This document shows positions 34,401 to 43,154 of a stretch of DNA of 61,216 nt, one piece after another. Source of the DNA: JAGQRJ01 sp041402045 (lineage in GTDB: Bacteria > Planctomycetota > J058). The translations under genes and the position numbers were made by a program. Position 1 is the first letter of the stretch. Every line of letters starts with the position of its first letter. The notes below the pieces were generated by a model. That model made no database searches, was not told the DNA's origin, and saw only the letters and a list, made by a program, of their open reading frames with translations. The stretch lies in contig JAWKSZ010000049.1 of assembly GCA_041402045.1 (NCBI GenBank), forward strand, positions 1 to 61,216. Reading direction: 5' to 3'.

Positions 34401-35376
34401 CTAGCTGACGTAGCGGTGGGTCTCGAGGATCGCGCGCAGGACCCGGTCCGGGTCCGGCATGTAGACGTCCTCGAGGGTGTAGAACGGGGTGTCGAACCCG
34501 GTGACGCGCTTGATCGGCGCCTCGAGGTGCTCGAGCCTTCTCGGCCACGATCGCGGCCAGCTCGCCGCCGAAGCCCGAGGTGCGCTGGGCCTCGTGGACC
34601 ACGACCAGGCGCCCGGTCTTCTTCACGCTCTCCAGCAGCGACGCCTCGTCGAGGGGCACCAGGCTGCGCAGGTCCAGGACCTCGCAGCTGATCCCGTCGT
34701 CGTCGGCGCGCTGCGCGGCCTCCAGGCACACCGGGACCATGGCGCCCCAGCACACCAGCGTCATGTCCGTGCCCTCACGGCGCACCGCGGCCTGGCCCAG
34801 GGGCACGACGTAGTCGTCCTCGGGGACGTCGCCCTTGGCCTTGCGGTAGATCGCCTTGGGCTCGAGGAACAGCACCGGGTCGTCCTGGCGCAGGCAGCTC
34901 AGGAGCAGGCCCTTGGCGTCGTAGGGCGTCGAGGGGATCACGACCTTCAGCCCCGCGGTGTGGGTGAAGTAGGCCTCGGTCGACTGGCTGTGGTAGTGCC
35001 CGCCCTTGATCCCGCCGCCGTAGGGCGTGCGGATCACCATGGGGGTCGTGTACTGCCCGCCCGAGCGGTAGCGCATCTTCGCCACCTCGCTCACGATCTG
35101 GTCGAAGGCGGGGTAAATGAAGTCCAGGAACTGGATCTCGGGGACCGGGCGCAGGCCGTAGAGCGCCATGCCCACCGCGGCGCCAATGATCCCGCTCTCG
35201 CAGAGCGGGGTGTCCATGACCCGATCCTCGCCGAACTCGGTCTGCAGCCCGTCGGTCGCGCGGAACACCCCGCCGTTGCGGCCCACGTCCTCGCCGAGCA
35301 CGACGATGTCGTCGTTCTTGCGCATCTCGCTGGCCAGCGCGTCGGTGATTGCCTGGATCAGGGTCAGGGTGGCCAT
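34401..35376 (-). CDS. pdhB: 2-oxoacid (pyruvate) dehydrogenase E1 beta subunit, one frameshift
   Basis: Transketolase-like beta subunit that pairs with E1 alpha to bind thiamine diphosphate and decarboxylate a 2-oxoacid. Motifs: ALASEMRKNDDIVVLGEDVG, MDTPLCESGIIGAAVGMAL, PEIQFLDFIYPAFDQIVSE, RTPYGGGIKGGHYHSQS. The reading frame breaks near 34545 (AEKA, then LEHLEAPIKRVTG in another frame) and continues GFDTPFYTLEDVYMPDPD, RVLRAILETHRYVS to the TAG at 34401. Restored length is ~325, normal. It starts 1 nt after the lipA stop. No E1 alpha or E2 gene is adjacent, so those must be elsewhere; pyruvate versus branched-chain specificity is open. Confidence 0.88.
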
Positions 35377-35377
35377 G

Positions 35378-36289
35378 TCAGGAGCCTCCGGCAGGGTGGG
35401 TGTCGCGCAGGCGGCGCTCGACGAAGAGCTCGGCCGCCCGGTAGGAGGAGCGCACCATAGCGCCTGAGGCCACGTAGGAAAACCCGTGGTCGCGGGCGCG
35501 GCGCTCGAGGGCCTCGAAGCGGTCGGGGTGCACGAACTCCACGACCTCGAGGTGCTTGGCGCTGGGGCGCAGGTACTGGCCCAGGGTCAGGATCTCGACG
35601 CCGACCTCGCGCAGGTCGGCGAAGGTCTGCTCCAGCTCGGCGTCGGTCTCGCCCAGCCCCAGCATGAGCGAGGTCTTGGTCAGCCCCGCCGGGTTCTGGC
35701 GCTTGGCCTCGGCCAGTACGTCCAGGCTCTGGCGGTAGCCGCAGCGGGGGTCGCGGACCGTGGGGGTCAGGCGCTCCACGGTCTCCACGTTGTGCGCGAA
35801 CACCGCGGGCGCCGAGGCGATCACCCGCGCGATCGGGCCGGGCTGCCCCTGGAAGTCGCCGACCAGGGCCTCGACCAGGAGCTCGGGGACCCGAGCGTGC
35901 AGCCCCTCGATCGTGCGCGCCACGTGGTCGGCGCCGCCGTCTTCGAGGTCGTCGCGGTCGACCATGGTCAGGACCACGTAGCGCAGCCCGGCCTCGGAGA
36001 TCAACTGCGCCATGTGCTCGGGCTCGTCGGGGTCCGGCGCCGGCGGGCGCTTCATGGTGCGCACCGCGCAGAACCGACAGCCTCGCGTGCAGATCTCGCC
36101 CAGGAGCATGACCGTGGCCGTGCCGCCGGACCAGCACTCGCCCAGGTTCGGGCAGCGCGCCTCCTCGCACACCGTGGCCAGGCCGAGCTGGCGCAGGCGC
36201 TGCTTGAGCGCGGCGTACTGCTCGCCGCCGGGCAGGCGGCCCTTGATCCAGGTGGGGAGGCGACGGGGGTGCTGGGTGCGGGCGCTCAC
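35378..36289 (-). CDS. lipA: lipoyl synthase
   Basis: 303 residues, usual length. Radical SAM enzyme that inserts two sulfurs into protein-bound octanoyl groups. Auxiliary cluster CEEARCPNLGECW, radical-SAM cluster CTRGCRFC, then VLTMVDRDDLEDGGADH, HNVETVERLTPTVRDPR, LMLGLGETDAE, GQYLRPSAKHLEV and the terminal SSYRA Ser that ligates the auxiliary cluster. First gene of a minus-strand unit with pdhB and lpd, so the lipoate cofactor maker is expressed with two enzymes that need it. Start at the first Met in frame. Confidence 0.95.
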   Translation of the reverse strand: MSARTQHPRRLPTWIKGRLPGGEQYAALKQRLRQLGLATVCEEARCPNLGECWSGGTATVMLLGEICTRGCRFCAVRTMKRPPAPDPDEPEHMAQLISEAGLRYVVLTMVDRDDLEDGGADHVARTIEGLHARVPELLVEALVGDFQGQPGPIARVIASAPAVFAHNVETVERLTPTVRDPRCGYRQSLDVLAEAKRQNPAGLTKTSLMLGLGETDAELEQTFADLREVGVEILTLGQYLRPSAKHLEVVEFVHPDRFEALERRARDHGFSYVASGAMVRSSYRAAELFVERRLRDTHPAGGS

Positions 36290-36342
36290 GAGGCGAAATC
36301 CTACCCTCGCTCCGACGGGCGGACAAGCGCGAGCCCCCGCCG

Positions 36343-37524
36343 TTACACGTTTCCAGCCCGAGGGTTAGCCCCGTTCTCCGACCGCACGCACCACACCCAG
36401 CCCAGGGCCACCGCCAGGGTCGAGGCGCCCAGGACCTCCGCCGGCGGCCAGAGCTTGGGCGCCGCGATCAGGAGCACCCACACCGTCCACAGCCCGAGCT
36501 CGCGCCGCGTCGGGTGGCCCAGCAAGCGCTCCGCCGCCAGCGCGGCCGGCAGCGCGAGGAGCACGAGGTGCGCCTTCCAGGTCACCGGGCTCAGCCAGGC
36601 GCCGAGGAGCACGCAGGCCAGCGCGCCGTGGCGCGGCCGCCGCCAGAGGGTGTAGCCCAACGCCAGCCCGCCGCTGATCCAGGCCAGGAGCCGGCCGCCG
36701 CCGATCGCGTCGGCCACCCCGCAGGCCTGGAGTCCCCGCGCCCCCCAGGCGCTGGCCGCGAGGTTCACGAGGGTCGAGCCCTCCTCGCGCCCCGAGGAGA
36801 GCGCCTCCTCCAGGGCGAAGCCGCGCATGCGGGTGACCCAGCTCGCGAGCTCGCCCAGGTAGAGCGCGGGACCATAGAGCAGGGCGGGCAGCGCCAGGGC
36901 CACGAGCCCGGTGAGCCCGCAGCTCAGCACCAGCCGCAGCCGCCCCCCGAGGAGATACCACAGGCCCAGGGGCCAGGCGGTGGGCTTGATCACCAGCGCC
37001 AGGCCCAGGGCCGCGCCCGCCCAGCCGTCGCGCCGCGCCCGGGCGTAGGCCAGCGCCGCGCACACCAGCCCGACCACCAGCAGGTTCGTCTGGCCGTGGC
37101 GCAGGTCGTTCCACACGTAGCGCCCGCACACCGCGAGCACGAGGGCCAGCGCCAGCGCGCGGGTCTCCGGACGCGCGCCCAGCGCCCGGCGCAGGGCGCG
37201 GTAGCCGGCGACCCCGCAGGCGGCCATGAGCCAGGGCCAGAGCGCGCGCAGCGCCGCCGGGGAGAGCCACAGGGTGGGGCGCGCCATGAGCGCGAAGGGC
37301 GGGGGGTAGGTGTAGCCGCTGTTGGGCGAGCTCGGCTCGCTGCGCACGGCCTTGTAGAGCGGCTCGCGGGCGGCGAACCGCGCCGCTCCGCGCTGGAAGA
37401 AGCGGGTGTCGCCGCGCTCGGGCTGCGCGGCGCCGCGGGTGGCCACGAAGCCCAGGAGCAGCACCCCGAGCACCCACCCCAGGACGCGCCCGCGGCGGAG
37501 CGAGGTCTCGAGGCCAGAGCTCAC
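36343..37524 (-). CDS. glycosyltransferase family 87-like membrane protein
   Basis: 393 residues. The GTG at 37524 was chosen because upstream codons run into the REP-like hairpin; it is followed directly by a basic region and TM1 (VLGWVLGVLLLGFVATRG). About nine membrane helices. GT87/DUF2029 signatures: SGYTYPPPFALMARP and the WNDLRHGQTNLLVVGLVC segment (GQxN). Such enzymes use polyprenyl-phosphate sugars, for example mannose in PimE. The acceptor is unknown. Ends 50 bp before lipA's start on the same strand, but a separate unit is possible. Confidence 0.82.
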   Translation of the reverse strand: MSSGLETSLRRGRVLGWVLGVLLLGFVATRGAAQPERGDTRFFQRGAARFAAREPLYKAVRSEPSSPNSGYTYPPPFALMARPTLWLSPAALRALWPWLMAACGVAGYRALRRALGARPETRALALALVLAVCGRYVWNDLRHGQTNLLVVGLVCAALAYARARRDGWAGAALGLALVIKPTAWPLGLWYLLGGRLRLVLSCGLTGLVALALPALLYGPALYLGELASWVTRMRGFALEEALSSGREEGSTLVNLAASAWGARGLQACGVADAIGGGRLLAWISGGLALGYTLWRRPRHGALACVLLGAWLSPVTWKAHLVLLALPAALAAERLLGHPTRRELGLWTVWVLLIAAPKLWPPAEVLGASTLAVALGWVWCVRSENGANPRAGNV

Positions 37525-37604
37525 GACGCTGAGCGGGCGAGGGCTCCCCGCGGGCTCGTGATCGTCGTGGCGTGCGCTCGCCCGCTCACCGTCGTAGCTC
37601 TGGC
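37513..37604. repeat. long imperfect hairpin, REP-like copy 2
   Basis: Left arm 37513-37541 and right arm 37577-37604, complementary with a few mismatches. The core CACGACGCTGAGCGGGCGAG matches the hairpin at 27005-27115. It overlaps the first codons of the GT87 gene. The gap on to 37722 holds nothing else I can recognise. Confidence 0.7.
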
Positions 37605-37722
37605 TCCTGGTCAAGCTCCGCGTCCTCGCATGCGATTCGGAGAACCTGGGACGTCGTGCGGGCGGAGCCCTTCCTGGCTGAAGGGAGGCCGCGCTCCGCC
37701 GCTCAGAGTCTCGGCCTTCCGT

Positions 37723-38523
37723 TCACGGCGTGGCGGCGGCGCTCCAGGGCAGGACCTCGACCTCGGCCCCCGCTGCCAGGGGGGAGGCCGCCGCGCGGGC
37801 GCGGGCGGCCTCGAGGCTCGGCGCGCGGTGCAGGTGCCCGCGACGGTCGCCGACGAGGGGGCCGCTGGCGACCAGGGTCCCCGCGGCCAGGGCCGCCGCG
37901 CGGAACGCGCGCTCCTGCTCCTCCGCGGCGGCGTCCGGGGGCGTGGGGTAGCGCACGACCTCGAGGAACAGCCCGGCGCTGGCGGTCGCCGGCGGCAGCG
38001 CGAGCTGGGCCTCGACCGCGGCGAGCAGGGTCTCGACCTCCGCCAGGCGCCCGGCGCCGACGTGGCCGCAGGCCAGGGACCCGGCCCCCGGAGGGACCAC
38101 GCCGTAGCCGACGTCGCGCAGGCGCTCGAGGTTCGCCTGGGTCGCGGGGTGCTCCCACATGCGCGTGTTCATGGCGGGGGCCACGAGCTTGGGGCAGCGC
38201 ACCGCCAGGGCGGTGGTCGTGAGCATGTCGTCGGCGATCCCGTGGGCGAGCTTGGCCAGGCAGTTGGCCGTGGCCGGCGCGACCACGAACAGCTCCGCCG
38301 CGTCGGTCAGCGCGATGTGCTCGGTCTGTTGCTCGGACTCCCAGAGGTTCGTGTAGACCCGGTTGCCGGTCAGCCCGAGGAACGTCGCGGGCCCGATCAG
38401 CTCGGTCGCGGCCCGGGTCAGGATCGCGGTCACGTCGTGCCCGCGCTGCTGGAGCTGGCTGGTGAGCGCCGCCGCCTTATAGGCCGCGATCGACCCGGTC
38501 ACACCCAGCAGGATCTTCGCCAT
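37723..38523 (-). CDS. coaC: CoaC-type flavoprotein decarboxylase fused to a YCII domain
   Basis: 266 residues. Residues 1-180 are the phosphopantothenoylcysteine decarboxylase flavoprotein: MAKILLGVTGSIAAYKAAAL, LTDAAELFVVAPATANCLAK, ADDMLTTTALAVRCPKLVAP, AMNTRMW, SLACGHVGAGRLAE. They would make 4'-phosphopantetheine for CoA synthesis. In place of the usual CoaB synthetase domain, residues ~185-260 match YCII: FLEVVRYPTPPDAAAEEQER, AGTLVASGPLVGDRRGHLHR, ASPLAAGAEVEVLPW. YCII domains are small ferredoxin-like folds with unknown or chlorohydrolase-like activity. ATG start; no frameshift. CoaB must be elsewhere. Confidence 0.82.
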   Translation of the reverse strand: MAKILLGVTGSIAAYKAAALTSQLQQRGHDVTAILTRAATELIGPATFLGLTGNRVYTNLWESEQQTEHIALTDAAELFVVAPATANCLAKLAHGIADDMLTTTALAVRCPKLVAPAMNTRMWEHPATQANLERLRDVGYGVVPPGAGSLACGHVGAGRLAEVETLLAAVEAQLALPPATASAGLFLEVVRYPTPPDAAAEEQERAFRAAALAAGTLVASGPLVGDRRGHLHRAPSLEAARARAAASPLAAGAEVEVLPWSAAATP

Positions 38524-38535
38524 GGGACTACGACC

Positions 38536-38967
38536 TCAGACCTGGAACCAGGCCTTGCACTCGGGCTTGATCCAGTAGATCAGGAGCGGGATCGCGAACA
38601 CCAGGCAGCAGCAGCTCGTCATGGACAGCGCCAGGAGCACGATCGCGTAGACCCAGGCCCAGCCCTTGCGCGGGAGCCACACCCCCACGGCGTAGAGCGG
38701 GCAGAGCACGGCGCCCATGCCCGCGTAGAGGAAGCCCGCGATCAGCGCGTCCTCGGGGCTGTTGCCCGGCTGGCGGCCGAACTCCTCGCGGAACACGAGG
38801 AACGCGAGGCCCATGAGCAGCACGAGGAAGTAGACCGCGGCCAGGAGCCCGTTGTAGATCCGCATCCAGAGGATCACCGGCGGGGTGATCCCGGGCGGGT
38901 AATACGCGGGCTGCGAGCGCAGCCCGTCGGCGTCGGCTCCGACCGCGTAGGGATCGTCGTAGTCCAC
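38536..38967 (-). CDS. small membrane protein with DDPYAV N-terminus
   Basis: 143 residues from the GTG at 38967, preceded by GAGAGGGG; the start 24 codons upstream lacks a ribosome site and is not conserved-looking. N-terminus VDYDDPYAVGADADGL recalls the DPYRPP proteins at 31783 and 32619. Four hydrophobic segments follow (GLLAAVYFLVLLMGLAFLV, ALIAGFLYAGMGAVLCPLYA, WVYAIVLLALSM, CCCLVFAIPLLIYW). Function unknown. Ends 12 bp before coaC's start; possibly cotranscribed. Confidence 0.7.
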   Translation of the reverse strand: MDYDDPYAVGADADGLRSQPAYYPPGITPPVILWMRIYNGLLAAVYFLVLLMGLAFLVFREEFGRQPGNSPEDALIAGFLYAGMGAVLCPLYAVGVWLPRKGWAWVYAIVLLALSMTSCCCLVFAIPLLIYWIKPECKAWFQV

Positions 38968-39046
38968 GGAGGCCCCTCTCGCTCCAAGCGCCCAGTCTAG
39001 GCGCAGCGCGGAGCCTGCCAAGGGGACGCCCACCCCCAAACGAACC

Positions 39047-39106
39047 CGGCGGGCCCCAGGGCCCGCCGCGCACGAACGAACACGGCGGGCCCGAAGGCCC
39101 GCCGTG
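39047..39106 (-). terminator. double hairpin terminator with UUCG tetraloop
   Basis: On the minus strand the first hairpin has an 11-bp stem (39096-39106 with 39081-39091) closed by a UUCG tetraloop; the second (39047-39069) has a ~10-bp stem. They lie 30-90 nt after the stop of the lipoprotein gene at 39136. Confidence 0.75.
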
Positions 39107-39135
39107 CGCTGGAGTCTCGACTCGTGGGAGTCGAA

Positions 39136-39795
39136 CTACTCCTTGACCTCGATCAGGACCATGGAGGTGTCCATGGCGCCGCCGGTGGTCTCGCTCTTGA
39201 TCATGGGCGGGAAGGTGAAGACACCCTCCGGCTTCATGGGGACCCACACCTTGCTGGTGCCGGCGCCGCCGGGCATCTCGGTCTCGGTGACCTTGCAGGT
39301 GAACTCCATGTCGCCGACCTTGATGGTCTCGTTCGGCAGCTCCTTGGACTCGACCTTGGGCGCCTCGCCGGTGGTCTCGCCGCCGGTCATCTTCGGGGGC
39401 CAGGTCTGAGCGCCGCCCGCGGGCATCTCCTTCATCTCGCCGCCCATGTCGATCACGGTGATCATCTCGTAGGTGATCTCCCCGTCCTTCACGTCGGTGA
39501 CGCGGTAGATCATCTTCGAGGTGTTGCCACCCGCGCTGGACTCGAACACGTAGTCCTGGCCAGCCTTGACGTGGCTGATGTCCGGGTCGCCGCCGGTGGC
39601 AGCCTCGCCACCCTCGGTGCCCTCGCCACCCTCGGTGGTGCCCTCACCACCCTCGGTGCCCTCGCCGCCCTCGGCGGGCTGGGTCGTGGTGCCCTCACCG
39701 CTGCCGCTGCCACCCTCGCCACCCTCGGGCGGCGGGCAACCCAGCAGGGTCAGGGACAGGCCCACAGCAACCAAGCTCAGAATGCTCTTCTTCAT
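39136..39795 (-). CDS. Gly/Glu-rich lipoprotein
   Basis: 219 residues. Lipoprotein signal ending LLGC (Cys20), then ~50 residues of degenerate EGGEGTEGGEGTT repeats, a flexible acidic spacer. The C-terminal ~140 residues form a compact beta-rich domain (AGQDYVFESSAGGNTSKMIY, ITYEMITVIDMGGE, ETIKVGDMEFTCKVTET) similar to part of the secreted protein at 28365. No enzymatic motif. Monocistronic, followed by a strong double terminator, which suggests high expression. Confidence 0.82.
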   Translation of the reverse strand: MKKSILSLVAVGLSLTLLGCPPPEGGEGGSGSGEGTTTQPAEGGEGTEGGEGTTEGGEGTEGGEAATGGDPDISHVKAGQDYVFESSAGGNTSKMIYRVTDVKDGEITYEMITVIDMGGEMKEMPAGGAQTWPPKMTGGETTGEAPKVESKELPNETIKVGDMEFTCKVTETEMPGGAGTSKVWVPMKPEGVFTFPPMIKSETTGGAMDTSMVLIEVKE

Positions 39796-40023
39796 CGTTA
39801 ATCCCCCTGCACCCTATCGGTGCATCGGCTTGTGCCGGGGCTCCCGGCGGTTGGTTACAAGAGGCGGGATATTGCAGCACCGAAGGCCGGCTTGCAAGGG
39901 GGACTCGCGCACTGCGTCGCAGCGCCGAACCTGCCCCGAACGGAACTCCTGGCGGCGCCGCAGGGTGCGGCGCAGGCAGGCGCCGAAGCGGGGGAGGGAT
40001 TTCAGGTAGACTCCGGGGTGCGC

Positions 40024-41106
40024 ATGAGACGGGTCTACGCCTGCTGGGCTGCCATCGCCATCGCCGCCGGGCTCGCCCGCGCGCAGACCGTCCGCGATCC
40101 CCTCGACGGCGTGACCTCGGTGCTGCCCACGCCCCTGCCCTGGAACCGGGCCGGCGGCGAGGACCCCGACGGCTGCGTGCACAGCGTGGATCCCGACGGC
40201 CGCTGGCGGATCGCCGGGCTCGACGACGTGGTCGCCTTCCCGCGCAGCGGGCTGGCCATCGCCCGCGCGCGACTCGGCGCCGCGTTCTCCCCCGAGCAGG
40301 CCGCCGCGGTGCGCGAGCTCCTGCGCCGCGCGCCCCCCGCGGGCCCGCCCCTCGCCCAGCGCCACGCCCTGGCGGCCGAGGTCGGGCTGCTCCTCGACGG
40401 GGACCCGCTGCAGGCGGCCGACCTCTACCTGCGCGCGGCCTGGGCCGTGCGCGGCGCGGTCGAGATCCCCAGCGCCGTCGACTTCCGCCCTCGCGACCCG
40501 GAGGAGGGCTTCGCGCGCCTGACCGAGCTCGAGCGCGACCTCGACCGCGAGCAGAGCCAGGTCCACGGGATCGACCGGATCCTGGACCTGCTCGACGACG
40601 CCCGCCGGGACCTGGGGCGGCTCACGCCGCCCTCCGTCGCCGGGCGCCTCGCCCGCGAGGAGCTGCGCCAGGCCCTGTTCGCCGTGGAGCAGGAGGCGCT
40701 GCGGCTCAAGGCCGAGCTGCCGCCGGAGGTCCAGGGCCCGGCCCCCGCCGAGCGCTACGTGCTCCTGGCCTGGGCCGCGCAACGCCTGGGGCTGCGCGAG
40801 GTCCGCGACCGCTGGCTGCGGCGGGCGAGCGCGGCCTTCGGCGAGCGTCAGCAGCCCCGGGTGCAGGCCCTGGAGGCGGCCTTCACCGCCGAGGACGCCC
40901 TCCTAGCGCGGGCCGGCGAGCTCTACGCCCAGGCCCTGGCCGCGGGGCTGGACCCCGCCAGCGAGGCGCGGGCCGCCTGCCTCCTGGGCGAGACCCAGCG
41001 GCGCCGCGGGCTCGACCCCGCGACCGCCTACGCCCGCGCGGCCGCGGCGGCCCCCGACGCGCCCGGCGGGCGCCGCGCGCGGCAGCTCCTGGAGCGCCTG
41101 CGGTGA
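40024..41106 (+). CDS. secreted helical-repeat protein, first gene of a two-component operon
   Basis: 360 residues, ATG at 40024, signal peptide YACWAAIAIAAGLARAQ. Mostly Ala/Leu/Arg helices with TPR-like pairs (for example ELYAQALAAGLDPASEARAA, CLLGETQRRRGLDPATAYAR). No exact family. Its TGA overlaps the GTG of the sensor kinase, so the protein is translationally coupled to the two-component pair and might feed a periplasmic signal to it (inference). Confidence 0.75.
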   Translation: MRRVYACWAAIAIAAGLARAQTVRDPLDGVTSVLPTPLPWNRAGGEDPDGCVHSVDPDGRWRIAGLDDVVAFPRSGLAIARARLGAAFSPEQAAAVRELLRRAPPAGPPLAQRHALAAEVGLLLDGDPLQAADLYLRAAWAVRGAVEIPSAVDFRPRDPEEGFARLTELERDLDREQSQVHGIDRILDLLDDARRDLGRLTPPSVAGRLAREELRQALFAVEQEALRLKAELPPEVQGPAPAERYVLLAWAAQRLGLREVRDRWLRRASAAFGERQQPRVQALEAAFTAEDALLARAGELYAQALAAGLDPASEARAACLLGETQRRRGLDPATAYARAAAAAPDAPGGRRARQLLERLR

Positions 41107-43154
41107 GCGGGCCCAGCGGCCGCTGGCAGTCGCCGGCTCAGAGCCTGGCCAGCGAGGCGCCCCCGGCCCAGCGCCGCGGGGGGTGGTTCGCCTTCACCGT
41201 GCTGCTCCTGGTCGCGCTCCTGGTCCTGTTGTTCGCGCAGCTCTTCCGCGAGACCCAGGAGCTGCTCACCCAGGAGGAGGTCCAGCGTCGGCACCAGGAG
41301 CTCAGCCAGGCGGCGCGGGACCTGACCCGCAAGCTCGACGACGCCTACCAGCTCGTGGCCGACGTGCGCGACGACCCCGAGGCCCGCGCGCTCGAGGGCG
41401 CGCCCAGCCTGAGCCAGGTCCAGGCGCTGCACGCGGCCTTCGCCGACGTGGCGGGCGACCGGGCGGTGGTGCGCCTGACCCTGTTCCTCGAGGCGGGGGA
41501 GCCCCCGCTGCTCGCCTTCCGCCGCGACGGCGGCGCGCCCCCGCCCCTGGGTCAGGGCGAGCTCGCGCCGGTGAGCTCCCTCGAGGCCAGCCGCGTGCGC
41601 TGCGTCCTCGACGGCGCGCGGATCCACGTCGAGACCCGGGTCGGCCAGGCCCAAGGGCTCTTGCGGGCCGAGCTCGACGCCGCCGCCGAGCTGACCCAGA
41701 TCACCGAGGCGGTGGGGGAAGGCGCCTACGCCCTGGCCACCGACGGCGGCGAGCTCCTGCTCTCCGGCCCCGCGGGGGTCGACGGCGCGGCGCTGGTCGA
41801 CCGCACCCTGCGCGACGACCGCAGCCGGCTCGAGGCCCAGGGCGTGCTGACCTCGCTGCGCCTGGGGCGCCCGCGCTGGCGGCTGGTCGTGCTCTCGCCG
41901 ACCAAGACCGCCTCCAAGCTTCTGGCCCAGCTCGGCCCGACCATGGCGCTCGCGGCCGGGGTCCTGGCCTTGACCCTGGTGATCGGCCTCGGCGGCGCCG
42001 AGGCCCGCGCCCGCGCGAGCTACCTGCAGCAGAGCCTGGGGATCTCCGCGCGCCAGGAGGCCTTCCTCCAGGGCGTGTTCGACGCGATCACCGACGTGCT
42101 CGTGGTCGTCGACCGCGAGCTGGCCGTCGTCCGCTCGAACCGGGTCGCGCGCAAGCGCTACGGGCGCGACCTGGTGGGCCAGGCCTACGCCGACGCCTTC
42201 CGCGCGCGCAGCGACGACGTGGCCCGGGAGGCCGCGGGCCTGCACCAGGTGCTGGAGTCGGGGCAGCCCCACTTCGCCGAGCTCGAGAGCCCGGGCGGCA
42301 CGGTGTGGGAGCTGGCGCAGTTCCCGATCTTCGCCGCCGACGGCCGGGTCGGCGGCGTGGTCGAGGTCGCTCGCGACGTGACCCAAATGCGCCAACTGCG
42401 CGTGCAGCTCGTGCAGTCGGAGAAGCTCTCGACCCTGGGCGAAATGGCCGCGGGGATCGCCCACGAGATCAACAACCCCGTGGGCGTGATCAGCATGTTC
42501 GCCCAGCTGCTCTCGGAGGAGATCGAGGAGACCCTGGGCCAGGGCGACGCCCTGGAGAAGGCGAAGACGATCGAGGAGCAGGCCACCGCGGTCGGGGACA
42601 TCGTCAAGAACCTGCTGCGCTTCGCCCGCAAGAGCGAGGGCGAGCGCCAGACCTTCCCCGTGACCCACTCCCTCGAGCGCGCGCTGAAGATCGTGCGCCA
42701 CCAGAAAATGGCCCGCGAGCTGGAGATCGTGGAGGACTACCCCGCGAAGATCCCGCAGGTCACCGGCGACGAGGCCCAGCTCGCCCAGGTCGTGCTCAAC
42801 CTGATCGTGAACGCGACCCACGCCATGGAGGGCCAGGGCACCCTGCGGCTCGAGGTGCGCGCGGTGAGCGGGAGCGAGGAGCCCCCGGGCCAGCGCTTCG
42901 GCGGGCCGGTCCAGGCCCCGCGCCGGGTGTGGCTCGCCGTCGCCGACACCGGCGGCGGGATCGAGGGGGTGAACCTCGAGCGGGTGTTCGAGCCGTTCTT
43001 CACCACGAAGTCCGTGGGCGAGGGCACGGGGCTCGGGCTCTCGGTTAGCTTTGGGATCGTGCGCGAGCACGGCGGGTGCATGTGGGTCGACTCGGAGCTG
43101 GGCAAGGGCACCCGCTTCACCCTGGACCTGCCGGCCGCGGTGGAGGTGGAATGA
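41103..43154 (+). CDS. membrane sensor histidine kinase with PAS domain (NtrB-like)
   Basis: 683 residues, GTG start in a 4-base overlap. TM1 (WFAFTVLLLVALLVLLFAQL, ~25-45), a ~230-residue extracytoplasmic sensor, TM2 (MALAAGVLALTLVIGLGG, ~280), PAS (~320-435; FDAITDVLVVVDRELAVV), HisKA with phospho-acceptor His454 in MAAGIAHEINNPVGVISMF, and HATPase motifs VVLNLIVNATHAM, ADTGGGI, FEPFFTTK, GTGLGLSVS. A PAS-HisKA kinase coupled to a sigma-54 activator is the NtrB/AtoS arrangement. The ligand is unknown. Its stop overlaps the next ATG. Confidence 0.93.
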   Translation: MSGPSGRWQSPAQSLASEAPPAQRRGGWFAFTVLLLVALLVLLFAQLFRETQELLTQEEVQRRHQELSQAARDLTRKLDDAYQLVADVRDDPEARALEGAPSLSQVQALHAAFADVAGDRAVVRLTLFLEAGEPPLLAFRRDGGAPPPLGQGELAPVSSLEASRVRCVLDGARIHVETRVGQAQGLLRAELDAAAELTQITEAVGEGAYALATDGGELLLSGPAGVDGAALVDRTLRDDRSRLEAQGVLTSLRLGRPRWRLVVLSPTKTASKLLAQLGPTMALAAGVLALTLVIGLGGAEARARASYLQQSLGISARQEAFLQGVFDAITDVLVVVDRELAVVRSNRVARKRYGRDLVGQAYADAFRARSDDVAREAAGLHQVLESGQPHFAELESPGGTVWELAQFPIFAADGRVGGVVEVARDVTQMRQLRVQLVQSEKLSTLGEMAAGIAHEINNPVGVISMFAQLLSEEIEETLGQGDALEKAKTIEEQATAVGDIVKNLLRFARKSEGERQTFPVTHSLERALKIVRHQKMARELEIVEDYPAKIPQVTGDEAQLAQVVLNLIVNATHAMEGQGTLRLEVRAVSGSEEPPGQRFGGPVQAPRRVWLAVADTGGGIEGVNLERVFEPFFTTKSVGEGTGLGLSVSFGIVREHGGCMWVDSELGKGTRFTLDLPAAVEVE

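Noticed and set aside
39796..40023. Sigma-54 promoter for the lipoprotein at 39136 (minus strand)
   Set aside because: A GGCAC...TGCA string exists but the GG-GC spacing is 11, not 10, so I did not call it.
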